Positions 25,384 through 33,611 are shown, numbered from the stretch's first letter. The stretch is 39,332 nt of DNA from Mycobacterium intermedium (GCF_002086275.1 NZ_MVHT01000064.1:1-39332), one strand, 5' to 3'. The notes: a model not told the origin generated them from the sequence alone. Numbers and translations are program-made.

Positions 25384-25389
25384 CTTATA
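25384..25389 (-). promoter_or_regulatory. Candidate -10 of the sdhCDAB operon
   Basis: Minus-strand TATAAG ends 12 bases before the sdhC ATG, so a transcript would have a leader of only about 5 bases. No good -35 is at the normal distance. Two copies of AACGTT with 3 bases between them (25430-25444) lie about 40 bases further upstream and could bind a regulator. Confidence 0.4.
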
Positions 25390-25502
25390 CACACCGTCAT
25401 CAAACGCTTTGGCCGGGCAACGCGAGCTTAACGTTTGTAACGTTGATGCGGTACCAGACAATCCCCTTCCGATTGTGTGTCGTGGCACAGGTTAGGGTGG
25501 GC

Positions 25503-25508
25503 TATCTT
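25503..25508 (+). promoter_or_regulatory. Candidate -10 of the cdd-deoA-add operon
   Basis: TATCTT fits TANNNT, 32 bases before the cdd ATG. A ribosome-binding GGAGGG at 25522-25527 lies between. No convincing -35 is visible. Confidence 0.35.
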
Positions 25509-25540
25509 GGGTCGACTCATTGGAGGGCGGGGTTCGTGCA

Positions 25541-25945
25541 ATGAGTGATGTTGACTGGAAAGTGTTGCGCGACAAAGCGATACAAGTCGCATCCGCCGCC
25601 TACGCGCCGTATTCGGGGTTCCCTGTCGGTGCGGCCGCCCTGGTTGACGACGGGCGTGTCGTCGTTGGTTGCAATGTGGAAAACGTCTCATATGGTCTTG
25701 GTCTCTGTGCGGAATGTTCGGTGGTGTGTGCCCTGTATTCCAGTGGCGGCGGACGGCTGGTGGCGCTGGCCTGTGTGGACGGTGCCGGGGACCCGCTGAT
25801 GCCGTGCGGACGGTGTCGTCAGGTCTTGCTCGAGCACGGCGGGCCGGAGTTGTTGATCGACCATCCGGCTGGGCCGCGCCGGTTGGGCGACCTGCTGCCC
25901 GACGCCTTCGGTCCCGAGGATCTCGCCAGGAATTCCGTTGAGTGA
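25541..25945 (+). CDS. cdd: Cytidine deaminase
   Basis: 134-residue zinc enzyme deaminating cytidine and deoxycytidine to (deoxy)uridine in pyrimidine salvage. The zinc/proton-shuttle motif is C56-A-E58 (GLCAECSVVCAL) and the second zinc motif is PCGRCRQ (88-94, C89 and C92). AYAPYSGFPVGAA and GCNVENVSYGLGLCAE are the family blocks of the homotetrameric short form. ATG 25541 follows GGAGGG by 13 bases. The 3' end overlaps deoA by 8 bases. Confidence 0.97.
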   Translation: MSDVDWKVLRDKAIQVASAAYAPYSGFPVGAAALVDDGRVVVGCNVENVSYGLGLCAECSVVCALYSSGGGRLVALACVDGAGDPLMPCGRCRQVLLEHGGPELLIDHPAGPRRLGDLLPDAFGPEDLARNSVE

Positions 25946-27245
25946 CTTAGAGTTCGATGCGCCGACGATCATCCGGACCAAGCGGGACGGCGGTCGGTTG
26001 TCCGATGCCGCCATCGACTGGATCGTTCAGGGTTACACCGACGGCCGGGTCGCTCCCGAACAGATGTCGGCTTTGCTGATGGCGATTGTGTTGCGCGGCA
26101 TGGATCGTGGCGAGATCGCGCGGTGGACCGAGGCGATGCTGAACTCGGGCGAGATGCTCGACTTCCGCGATCTGAGGTCCAGCGGCGAGCCTGGAAAGCC
26201 GCTGCCGACGGTGGGCAAGCACTCCACCGGCGGGGTGGGGGACAAGACCACGCTGGTATTGGTGCCCGTCATCGCCGCCTGTGGCGCCGCGGTACCGAAG
26301 TCGTCGGGCCGCGGGCTCGGTCATACCGGCGGCACCCTGGACAAGCTCGAATCGATCGCGGGCTTCACCGCGGAGCTGTCCGATCAGCGGGTGCGTGAAC
26401 AGCTGTGCGACATCGGTGCGGCGATCTTTGCCGCCGGCCGCCTGGCGCCGGCCGACAAGAAGTTGTATGCGTTGCGTGACATCACCGGCACCACCGAGTC
26501 GCTGCCGTTGGTCGCCAGTTCGGTGATGAGCAAGAAGCTCGCCGAAGGGGCCGGCGCGCTGGTGCTCGACGTGAAGGTCGGGTCGGGGGCTTTGGTGAAG
26601 ACCGAGGCGGAGAGTCGCGAGCTGGCCCAGACCATGGTTGAAGTGGGCGTCGCGCATGGGGTGCCGACCCGCGCGCTGCTGACGGATATGAGTTGCCCGC
26701 TGGGCGCGACCGTCGGCAACGCGCTCGAGGTGCAGGAGTCGCTGGACGTGCTGGCCGGCGGCGGTCCGCCGGACGTCGTGGAGCTCACGCTGCGGCTGGC
26801 GGCCGAGATGCTCGAGCTCGCCGGCATCGACGACCGCGATCCGGCGCAGACGCTGCGCGACGGCACGGCGATGGACCGCTTTCGCCGGCTGGTGGCCGCA
26901 CAGGGTGGGGATTTGTCGCAACCGTTGCCTATTGGTCGGTATTCGGACACCGTGGTCGCCGGCCGAAGCGGCACAATGGGCAACATAGACGCGTTGCAAG
27001 TAGGGCTGGCGGCATGGCGGCTCGGCGCAGGCAGATCTGCGCCGGGTGCGCGGGTGCAGCACGGGGCCGGGGTCCGGATCCACCGCCACCCGGGCGATCC
27101 TGTGGTGGCCGGTGAAGTGTTGTTCACGCTGTACACCGACACCCCGGAACGTCTCGGCGCCGCGATTGGCGAGCTGGACGGCGCCTGGACCGTGGGCGAC
27201 CCATCGGAGCCGCGGCCGCTGATCATCGATCGGATCACCCCATGA
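25938..27245 (+). CDS. deoA: Thymidine phosphorylase
   Basis: 435 residues converting thymidine plus phosphate to thymine and deoxyribose-1-phosphate. The phosphate/pyrimidine-binding signature is GKHSTGGVGDK (93-103), with SGRGLGHTGGTLDKLESI after it and SSVMSKKLAEGAGALVLDVKVGSGA in the catalytic lobe; the C-terminal lobe carries GVRIHRHPGDPV. The start is a rare TTG (25938) that lies inside the last codons of cdd, so its translation probably depends on ribosomes ending cdd. The 4-base overlap with add completes a fully overlapping three-gene operon. Confidence 0.95.
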   Translation: MSDLEFDAPTIIRTKRDGGRLSDAAIDWIVQGYTDGRVAPEQMSALLMAIVLRGMDRGEIARWTEAMLNSGEMLDFRDLRSSGEPGKPLPTVGKHSTGGVGDKTTLVLVPVIAACGAAVPKSSGRGLGHTGGTLDKLESIAGFTAELSDQRVREQLCDIGAAIFAAGRLAPADKKLYALRDITGTTESLPLVASSVMSKKLAEGAGALVLDVKVGSGALVKTEAESRELAQTMVEVGVAHGVPTRALLTDMSCPLGATVGNALEVQESLDVLAGGGPPDVVELTLRLAAEMLELAGIDDRDPAQTLRDGTAMDRFRRLVAAQGGDLSQPLPIGRYSDTVVAGRSGTMGNIDALQVGLAAWRLGAGRSAPGARVQHGAGVRIHRHPGDPVVAGEVLFTLYTDTPERLGAAIGELDGAWTVGDPSEPRPLIIDRITP

Positions 27246-28330
27246 CCACCCCGCTGAACTTCGAAACCATCAAACAAGCGCCCAAGGCCCTGCTACACGA
27301 CCACCTCGACGGCGGGTTGCGCCCGGAGACCGTCCTGGACATAGCCGGCCAGATCGGTTACGACGAGTTGCCGGCCACCGAGGCCGACGCGTTGGCGAAC
27401 TGGTTTCGCACCCAGTCGCACAGCGGCTCGTTGGAGCGCTATCTGGAACCGTTCTCCCACACCGTCGCGGTGATGCAGACCCCCGACGCGCTGTATCGGG
27501 TCGCCTACGAATGCGTGGAGGACCTGGCCGCCGACGCGGTGGTGTACGCCGAGGTTCGGTTCGCGCCCGAGTTGCACATCGAACGCGGGCTGTCGTTCGA
27601 CGAGGTTGTCGACGCGGTGTTGGCCGGCTTTGCCGCCGGCGAAAAGGCTTGTGCCGCAGACGGTCATCCCATCGTCGTGCGGTGTCTGGTCACCGCGATG
27701 CGGCACGCCGCACTGTCCCGGGAGATCGCCGAATTGGCGATCCGGTTCCGCGACAAGGGCGTCGTCGGCTTCGACATCGCCGGCGCCGAAGCCGGGCACC
27801 CGCCGACCCGGCACCTGGACGCGTTCGAATACATGCGGGATAACAACGCGCGCTTCACAATTCACGCTGGCGAAGCGTTCGGTCTGCCCTCCATTCACGA
27901 GGCGATCGCATTCTGTGGAGCCGATCGGCTGGGGCACGGCGTGCGAATCACCGACGACATCACCGTGGCCCCCGACGGTAGCGTCAAGCTGGGCAGGCTT
28001 GCATCAATCCTGCGGGACAAGCGAATTCCGCTGGAGATGTGTCCGAGCTCCAATGTGCAGACCGGCGCGGTCAAAAGCATCGCCGAGCACCCCTTCGATC
28101 TGCTGGCCCGCACGCGCTTCCGGGTGACGGTCAACACCGACAACCGGTTGATGAGCGATACGACGATGAGCCAGGAGATGCATCGTCTGGTGGAGGCCTT
28201 TGGTTACGGCTGGGCCGATCTGCAGCGGTTCACCATCAATGCGATGAAGTCGGCGTTCATTCCCTTTGATGAGCGGCTGGCGATCATCGACGAGGTAATC
28301 AAGCCGCGGTACGCGGTGCTGATCGGGTAG
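27242..28330 (+). CDS. add: Adenosine deaminase
   Basis: 362-residue TIM-barrel zinc enzyme converting adenosine to inosine. Zinc ligands H19 and H21 are in LLHDHLDGG, and the catalytic HAGE, the DRLGHG histidine and the VNTDNRLMSDT aspartate are all present. LHDHLDG replaces the more usual HxHLDGS, with Gly in place of Ser, as seen in actinobacterial members. ATG 27242 overlaps the deoA stop. Inosine from this enzyme is a substrate for PunA further downstream. Confidence 0.96.
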   Translation: MTTPLNFETIKQAPKALLHDHLDGGLRPETVLDIAGQIGYDELPATEADALANWFRTQSHSGSLERYLEPFSHTVAVMQTPDALYRVAYECVEDLAADAVVYAEVRFAPELHIERGLSFDEVVDAVLAGFAAGEKACAADGHPIVVRCLVTAMRHAALSREIAELAIRFRDKGVVGFDIAGAEAGHPPTRHLDAFEYMRDNNARFTIHAGEAFGLPSIHEAIAFCGADRLGHGVRITDDITVAPDGSVKLGRLASILRDKRIPLEMCPSSNVQTGAVKSIAEHPFDLLARTRFRVTVNTDNRLMSDTTMSQEMHRLVEAFGYGWADLQRFTINAMKSAFIPFDERLAIIDEVIKPRYAVLIG

Positions 28331-28835
28331 CGGCAGGTCAGCGCCGCCGAGTCAGCGAAATTACCTAGGGAGAAGTCGTGTCCCTACCGGATGCGTACGA
28401 CTCGGGTCTGGCGGATTTACGCGTTCCAACCGATGGAGGGCGCGGCGGAAGTTGGGACATTCGAAGTGTCCAAATCTTGAAGCACTTCCTGAAGGGATCC
28501 GACCATGAAGTTTCGCACCCGTACCGTCTCCGGCTCAGAAACCGGCTCGACCGAGCGCCGCAGTCGCCACCAGCCGCGCCAACAAGCCCCCAAGCGCTAC
28601 TCGTTCCTTGACGACTCCTGCATGGCGCGTGCGATGAACCGGCTTTGATGAACCAGTTGCACTGCTCTGAATATTATTCCGGCATAAGGCCCTCAGAGAA
28701 TGATTCAAGAGGATGTTGCATCAATGGAACTAAGGTGCCATAGCCGTGTAATGGCAGCTCGATATCGGCGCAGAAGGTCTTCGACAGAGACGCGAGCCTC
28801 ATGCCGGCGTAATCGGTACTCGGTAGGAGGGCTAC
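28331..28835. other. 505-base gap after add with only weak small frames
   Basis: No known gene is visible. AT content is higher in the second half (for example GAATATTATTCC near 28670). Short frames with plausible start regions are present: a GTG at 28378 behind GGGAGAA (77 codons), an ATG at 28391 (29 codons), and the better supported frame at 28505. In my recollection the M. tuberculosis counterpart of this interval carries other genes (Rv3312c and the pilin Rv3312A); neither protein is recognisable here. Confidence 0.5.
28505..28648 (+). CDS. Possible 47-residue basic peptide
   Basis: ATG 28505 follows a good Shine-Dalgarno (GAAGGGA, about 7 bases away). The product is strongly basic (MKFRTRTVSGSETG... 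RRSRHQPRQQAPKRYSFLD... MARAMNRL), with no hydrophobic segment. I do not recognise it. It overlaps another open frame (28378-28611), and coding evidence is limited to the ribosome-binding site and composition. Confidence 0.3.
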   Translation: MKFRTRTVSGSETGSTERRSRHQPRQQAPKRYSFLDDSCMARAMNRL

Positions 28836-29000
28836 ATGTCACACGTGATGGTGGTGCCGGAGTCGATGGAGGCAACGGCAACGGATCTGGCGAACATTGG
28901 TGACACGCTGAAGGCGGCGCACTTGGAAGCGGCGGGTCCGACGCTCGCGATGCTGCCCCCCGCCGCCGATGAGGTCTCTGCGAGTATCGCCAACCTTTTT
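28836..29000 (+). pseudogene. Truncated PE-family gene (N-terminal 55 codons)
   Basis: A GGAGG-led ATG opens a PE domain: MSHVMVVPESMEATATDLAN, then ...TLAMLPPAADEVSASIANLF. It aligns residue-for-residue with the first 55 residues of the intact PE protein at 30568-31131, then loses all similarity. A PE domain needs about 90-110 residues to form its helical hairpin. The frame stays open to 29417 but from about 29074 it is antisense to the hydrolase gene and has no PE character. It is most likely a remnant. Confidence 0.75.
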
Positions 29001-29073
29001 CCCGACGAGGTCCCAGCGCATCTTTTTCCGCTGACATGCGTCGCGCCGGTCCCTGGTCCGCCTAGTAGGGCTA

Positions 29074-29976
29074 CTAGCGAGGCAGACCGGCGTCGCGGGC
29101 GCAGGCGGCAAAGATCGCGTCCCAGTCTTCGATGGCGAAATGCCCCTTGCCGCGGGCCCAGTGGAAGTCGACGTCCGGAATCGTGCGCTCGTAGTACTCA
29201 CCCATCGCGCGCGGCACAAATGAGTCGCAGTCACCTAGCCAGATATGAGTCGGCACCGCCACCTCGGAGACCTCGAACTCCCACGGTCGGTACTCGAGAA
29301 ATGACTCGTAAGCTCCGCCGCGACTGCCCTGCCGGAACGCCTCCAACTGCATGGCGCGGAAATGACGCGAAAAACTTTCGTCGCGCAGGTGACGCTGGTC
29401 GACGGCGGGGACCGTAGCCGCCACAATTCGGCAAAACAGCCCCGGCGCATGTTTGGCGCACCAGCCGAGTGGCGCAAATAAGGCATTGAACGGACCCGGC
29501 CCGTGCTGTGCCGCGCGCGCATAGAAACGGTCCGCGGTGTTGAGACTGTCCATGATCTCCGGCGTCGCGAGCGGTCCCCACGGTCCGAGCGCGCCGATGA
29601 ACGTCAGTCGCGCCGGCGGGATGAAGACGCCGCAGGCGAACAGGTGCGGCCCCGCTCCCGAGTGCCCGACGGCACCGAACTCGTCCAGCCCCAGCGCGTC
29701 GGCCAACGCGCACACATCCGTCGGCCAATCGCGGAACGTGCGTCCCTCCTGGAAGGTGGAGCGACCAAACCCGGGGCGATCGACGGAAATCAGCCTGAAG
29801 CCGTTGCGCCGCGCGGCGCCGTCGGCGAATGCCGCCTCCAGACGCGAACTTGGTGTGCCGTGAAAGTAAAACGCGGGATAGCCGGCGGGGTCGCCCCACT
29901 CGAGGTAGGCGAGAACGCGCCCGTCGGGCAGCGTGCAGAGCTCGGCCTCGTCGCTGCGGGTGCGTTCGGGCAGCAT
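29074..29976 (-). CDS. Alpha/beta hydrolase
   Basis: 300-residue alpha/beta hydrolase. The oxyanion strand is FYFHGTPSSRLEAA, the motif SVDRPGFGRST precedes the elbow GHSGAGP, the acid strand is THIWLGDCDSFVP, and the catalytic His is in GKGHFAIEDWD. The substrate is unknown; haloalkane dehalogenase, epoxide hydrolase or esterase activity are all possible within the fold. The start ATG shares one base with the stop of the ASCH gene (TGATG), so it is the last gene of a PE/ASCH/hydrolase operon. Confidence 0.88.
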   Translation of the reverse strand: MLPERTRSDEAELCTLPDGRVLAYLEWGDPAGYPAFYFHGTPSSRLEAAFADGAARRNGFRLISVDRPGFGRSTFQEGRTFRDWPTDVCALADALGLDEFGAVGHSGAGPHLFACGVFIPPARLTFIGALGPWGPLATPEIMDSLNTADRFYARAAQHGPGPFNALFAPLGWCAKHAPGLFCRIVAATVPAVDQRHLRDESFSRHFRAMQLEAFRQGSRGGAYESFLEYRPWEFEVSEVAVPTHIWLGDCDSFVPRAMGEYYERTIPDVDFHWARGKGHFAIEDWDAIFAACARDAGLPR

Positions 29977-30557
29977 CAGCAAGTGGCTTCCAGGAACGCG
30001 CGCCCACGCGGCGACAAGCGGTAGCCGACATCGAGGCTGATCGTCAGGCCGAGCTCCTTGAGTCGACGCACCCGCCGCTTGAACCGCGGCACGTCCAGTC
30101 CCTCGCCGGCCGCCAGGTTCGGCGCCCGCACGGCCTCGTTGTCCGAGATGAGTCGCAGGTAGTGCCGCGTCCACGGACCGGAGTCACTGGCGGCGTCGAG
30201 CCGGTCGAGGCGGGCGGCAATCGCGGCAATGTCGGCGGCCGTCAAGGCGTCGTCCGCGGCCAGCGCGGGACGCTCGTCGGCGCCCACGAATGAGACCGAG
30301 ATGAGGTAGGTGTGCTTGGCCGGCCTTCGGTTCAACTCGGCCTGGGCGGTCGCCGCATCGGAATAGCCCGCGGCCCGCGCTTCATGTCCGGTCACCTGAT
30401 AGTCGGGTGGGTGCTCGACGACCTCGTCGATGCGGATGGTGCCGGCCATCGTCCGCTGCGTGCCACCGGGTTTGGCTCGCGGAGCGTCCCAGCGCCGCAA
30501 TACCAGGCTGATGCTGCCGTTCGCGATGCCCTCGGCGGTGGCGCGGTTGAGCAGCAC
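29976..30557 (-). CDS. ASCH (PUA-like) domain plus winged-helix protein
   Basis: 193 residues. The N-terminal about 100 residues fit an ASCH domain: LLNRATAEGIANGSISLVLRRW (the G-x-K/S-x-x-x-x-R strand), then IRIDEVVEH and DYQVTGHEARAAGYSDAATAQAEL. ASCH domains have a PUA-like fold and are thought to bind RNA or modified nucleotides. The C-terminal part (about 145-193) resembles a winged helix: VPRFKRRVRRLKELGLTISLDVGYRLSPRGRAFL. The combination suggests a nucleic-acid-binding role. It follows the PE gene by 10 bases and overlaps the hydrolase start by 1 base. The association with a PE protein is unexpected. Confidence 0.72.
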   Translation of the reverse strand: MLLNRATAEGIANGSISLVLRRWDAPRAKPGGTQRTMAGTIRIDEVVEHPPDYQVTGHEARAAGYSDAATAQAELNRRPAKHTYLISVSFVGADERPALAADDALTAADIAAIAARLDRLDAASDSGPWTRHYLRLISDNEAVRAPNLAAGEGLDVPRFKRRVRRLKELGLTISLDVGYRLSPRGRAFLEATC

Positions 30558-30567
30558 ACGGCTGATG

Positions 30568-31131
30568 CTATGTGACGGTGAAGGTCCAACCTTCGAGGAA
30601 AGGCAGGAACAAGATCTTCCAGAAATCCCCTAGCGGGAATGCGTTCGGGAAAAACGCGGACAGCACTATGTAGAACGGCAGATACGACAGAGCGATCGGG
30701 ATCCAAAACGGCCAGAACAGGAACAGGAAGATCTGGTTGACCACGGTATCGATGAAGTTGTTGATGGCCATGTTCAACGCGTCGTACCAGGGAATTCCGG
30801 TACCGGCGGCCGGCGCCGCCTCGGGGATCTTCGGCGCTAGCAGGGATGCATTGGCGGCTTCGGCGCTGGCGTAGGCGTTGGCGGTCGCCGTTAACTGCTG
30901 CACGAACTTCTCGTGGAAGGCCGCTGCGTGTCCCGCCGCTTGCTGGTATTCGGCCGCGTGTTGGGCAAACAGCTGCGCGATGCCCGCCGAAACTTCGTCG
31001 GCAGCCGCGGGGAGCAGGGCCCCGGTGTGAGTAGCCGCCTTCAGGCGTGCCGCGTCAACGGCCGAACCGATTGCTGCCAAATCCGTCGTCGCCGCCTGCA
31101 CAAACTGCGGCACCGCGATCACGTACGACAT
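30568..31131 (-). CDS. PE-family protein with hydrophobic C-terminal region
   Basis: 187 residues. The PE domain is at about 1-95 (MSYVIAVPQFVQAATTDLAA..., then ADEVSAGIAQLFAQHAAEYQQAAGHAAAFHEKFVQQLTATANAYASAEAA), the ESX/type VII secretion targeting module. A short Pro/Ala linker leads to a 70-residue very hydrophobic, aromatic region with WPFWIPIALSYLPFYIVLSAFF and a Phe/Trp-rich end. There is no PGRS repeat and no lipase or PE-PPE domain. GGGGAGGATG precedes the ATG. It heads a three-gene operon and the PE domain is complete. The C-terminus could be a membrane insert; its function is unknown. Confidence 0.88.
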   Translation of the reverse strand: MSYVIAVPQFVQAATTDLAAIGSAVDAARLKAATHTGALLPAAADEVSAGIAQLFAQHAAEYQQAAGHAAAFHEKFVQQLTATANAYASAEAANASLLAPKIPEAAPAAGTGIPWYDALNMAINNFIDTVVNQIFLFLFWPFWIPIALSYLPFYIVLSAFFPNAFPLGDFWKILFLPFLEGWTFTVT

Positions 31132-31295
31132 AGTTCATCCTCCCCAATGACCGGCCCCGGGTCCGGCGTAGAGGATTATTTTGTCCGACGCGGCGCTTTG
31201 CTGGCTATACCTTTGGTGCCTTCAGATGGTGCCTTTAGCGCCGGGTCGCCGCAGATCCAGCGGTATGAACGGTATGACGCGACACGCCCAAGCCG

Positions 31296-32585
31296 CTATT
31301 CGCGCCGCAGCCGGCCTTCCACAAAGGCCTCCAGCCGTTCCCACTCGCGCACGGCTGCGGCATACGGCGGCTTGGGCTCGGGTGCAGAGTCGGGGTCCAA
31401 CACGTAGGCGACGAGCTTGCCCAACGCCTTGTTCGTCTCCAGCGCCTTGTCGACCGTGCTCTCCTCCGAGTAGTCGCCGATGTCGCGCAGCAACTCGACG
31501 GCCAAATCGAGCTGCTCACGGTCGACCGCGTCGGGGCCGTCGGCGAAGTCGTCGGCGAGGCCGCTCAACACGTAGACGTTGTCGTCGGTGACGTCGACCT
31601 GCAGCGAGCCGTCGGTCGCGGCGGTGCGGATGTCGTCATAGGTGGCCAGGTCCGACAAGTCGTGGTCGTGCTCGTCGGCAAGGTAGCGAGCCAAAGCACG
31701 CTCCGAGGTGAAGACGCTGATCCGGCCGTTGCGGCCCAGGAAGATCGGCTGGTCGTCCAGGTAGCAGCGCAGCGTGTAGAAGGTACCGGCACCGGTCATG
31801 ATCTGGATCGGGTCGATGCCCACCTGCGCCCAGAAGTCCTCGTCGCTGCCCAGGATCACCGTGTCGCCGGCGGCGCGCTCTTCCTCTTCGTCTTCCTCGT
31901 CGGTGTCCTCGTCCGCGTCCTCCGCCTCGGCTTCGTCGGCCGCCTCGTCGGTTTCGCCGCCCTCGGACTCCTCTTCCTCTTCTTCGATTTCCTCTTCAAG
32001 CTCCTCGGCGGCCTTCTCCGAAAGCTTCTCGTCGACCTCCGGGATGGTCGCGATCTCATCGATGGCGTTGAGCACGTCGTCCCAGCTGCGAGCGATCACG
32101 TCGGCGATCGCGTCCCAGCGCTTCTGGCCCGCCTTGCCCGTGAAGTTCTCGATTCCGCCGGACACCGTGCCCAGGATCGGGTTGCCGTTGAAGAATTTCG
32201 ACACCGCGGGCAGCTCGCACACCGAACCGATGGACGACACGATCGCCAGGGCCCCGGCCAGCGCGGCCACCGACTCCTCGGTCGGCTTTTCGGCCAGCAA
32301 CTCCTCGACGACGACGAGATCGAACTCCTTGTCGGCGGCCGGCTCGAACTTGTGCGCGTGCGCCTCGGTCAGCCGCTGCCACCCCGGGTGGTCCACCAGG
32401 TCGTTGTCGGTGTCACTGCGCACGAAGGCGACCAGGTCCGCGACACTCTCGAAGACGTACAGGTCTTCGTCCTTGCCCAGGAACGCCTCCCACTCGTCTC
32501 CAGCGTCGCGCCAGCGGGGTGCCCACACGGTGTAGCGGTCACCCTCGGACAGGCTCAGGCGGATGGGCACGAGGTCAGCAGCCAT
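31296..32585 (-). CDS. Rv3311-like conserved protein with acidic linker
   Basis: 429 residues, cytosolic by absence of a signal. Two similar halves flank a very acidic tract (about 194-237, almost only Glu and Asp). The N-half has RYTVWAPRW..FLGKDEDLYVFESVADLVAFVRSDTDNDL and the C-half FYTLRCYLDD..FLGRNGRISVFTSERALARYLADEHDHDL, so they are probably an internal duplication. The family is conserved in mycobacteria; I know of no assigned function. ATG 32585 is the natural start. It sits upstream of the PE operon (164-base gap) and downstream of sapM. Confidence 0.88.
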   Translation of the reverse strand: MAADLVPIRLSLSEGDRYTVWAPRWRDAGDEWEAFLGKDEDLYVFESVADLVAFVRSDTDNDLVDHPGWQRLTEAHAHKFEPAADKEFDLVVVEELLAEKPTEESVAALAGALAIVSSIGSVCELPAVSKFFNGNPILGTVSGGIENFTGKAGQKRWDAIADVIARSWDDVLNAIDEIATIPEVDEKLSEKAAEELEEEIEEEEEESEGGETDEAADEAEAEDADEDTDEEDEEEERAAGDTVILGSDEDFWAQVGIDPIQIMTGAGTFYTLRCYLDDQPIFLGRNGRISVFTSERALARYLADEHDHDLSDLATYDDIRTAATDGSLQVDVTDDNVYVLSGLADDFADGPDAVDREQLDLAVELLRDIGDYSEESTVDKALETNKALGKLVAYVLDPDSAPEPKPPYAAAVREWERLEAFVEGRLRRE

Positions 32586-32633
32586 GCGGCAAAGGATAGC
32601 GACGACCCGTCCGCGGGCCCGTCCCCGGTGGGG

Positions 32634-33536
32634 TTACGCGGCCCAAATGCTGGCGATGGGCGGGGCGGTCGCCGCGTAGCCCGTCTTGGGCAAGCCGTAC
32701 ATCTGCTCCAGCGTGGACAGCACGTTGTAGTGGCTGATCGTCTCGTTGTAGGTGCCCGGCTGGATGTGGGCGCCGTAGAACACGGTCGGGATCTGATTGC
32801 GGCTATGGCCGTCGTCCTCGTCCCAGGTCACGATGAGCAGGCTGTTGTTGGCTCGGGCCCAGTTGGCGTAGGCGGAAAAGTTGCGGTTGAGCCAGGCATC
32901 GCCCTGAGCGATCGAGCCGTCGTGCATGTCGTTGTCGCCGTTGGGAATGACGAACGCCACCGTCGGCAGGCTGGCGTAGTTGGCCGGAGTCGGAAACGCG
33001 GTAAACGGCACCGAGAGCGTCGGCGGCACATTGGTGAAGTTGACCCACGGCACGTGCTTGCGTCCGTACTTGCCCGCGGCGCACACCGTCGAGCCGACCG
33101 CGGGTAAGTCCTCGGCGTAGCCCACGAAGGTGCGGCCGGCGGCGAGCAGTTCGGAGGCCAGGTTGGGCGCCGCGCCGGCGTTCACCGGGCAAGAGTTCTC
33201 CTTCAGCCCGAAGGTGTCGCCCGCGAACAGCGCCAGGTAGTTCGGCTCGCTCGGATGGGTTTCGGCGAACGACTGCGCCATCATGGCGCCACCGGCGGCC
33301 AGCGCATTGATGAACGGCGCCGACGGGTTGCCGATGATGTTGGACTGCGACCGGTTTTCCTCGACGACGATCACCACGTGCGAGTAGGTCGGCAGCGGGG
33401 CCGCGCTCAGAGTCAACGGCGGCGCGGGCGCGGCGGGCGCGGTGTCGAGCCCGCCTGCGGGCAGCGCCAACGCCACCGCGCCGACTACCACCAACGCCCG
33501 ATATGCCCTGGTCAGAGGCCCCCGCAACCGCCACAT
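32634..33536 (-). CDS. sapM: Secreted acid phosphatase SapM
   Basis: 300 residues with an N-terminal signal segment (ALVVVGAVALALPAGGL, cleaved near an AxA). The mature part carries the phosphoesterase motifs HVVIVVEENRSQSNIIG, AETHPSEPNYLALFAGDTFG, NDMHDGSIAQGDAWL and VTWDEDDG. This matches M. tuberculosis SapM (Rv3310), a secreted phosphatase reported to dephosphorylate phosphatidylinositol 3-phosphate and block phagosome maturation. Those reported roles belong to the M. tuberculosis protein. It is divergent from upp; a 48-base gap separates its stop from the Rv3311-like start. Confidence 0.93.
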   Translation of the reverse strand: MWRLRGPLTRAYRALVVVGAVALALPAGGLDTAPAAPAPPLTLSAAPLPTYSHVVIVVEENRSQSNIIGNPSAPFINALAAGGAMMAQSFAETHPSEPNYLALFAGDTFGLKENSCPVNAGAAPNLASELLAAGRTFVGYAEDLPAVGSTVCAAGKYGRKHVPWVNFTNVPPTLSVPFTAFPTPANYASLPTVAFVIPNGDNDMHDGSIAQGDAWLNRNFSAYANWARANNSLLIVTWDEDDGHSRNQIPTVFYGAHIQPGTYNETISHYNVLSTLEQMYGLPKTGYAATAPPIASIWAA

Positions 33537-33611
33537 GCCGGGAGTATATGGGCGGATCCGTGGCGCGCTGGGGATGGAAGTTCGCGTGTCAGGCCCCCTG
33601 CACCCGATCGT

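Noticed and set aside
29001..29417. The rest of the 193-codon frame after the PE head
   Set aside because: No PE character, and it is antisense to the well-supported hydrolase from 29074 on.
28836..31131. The two PE heads as terminal inverted repeats of a mobile element
   Set aside because: The nucleotide sequences differ strongly and no transposase or target duplication is visible; they are family paralogues.
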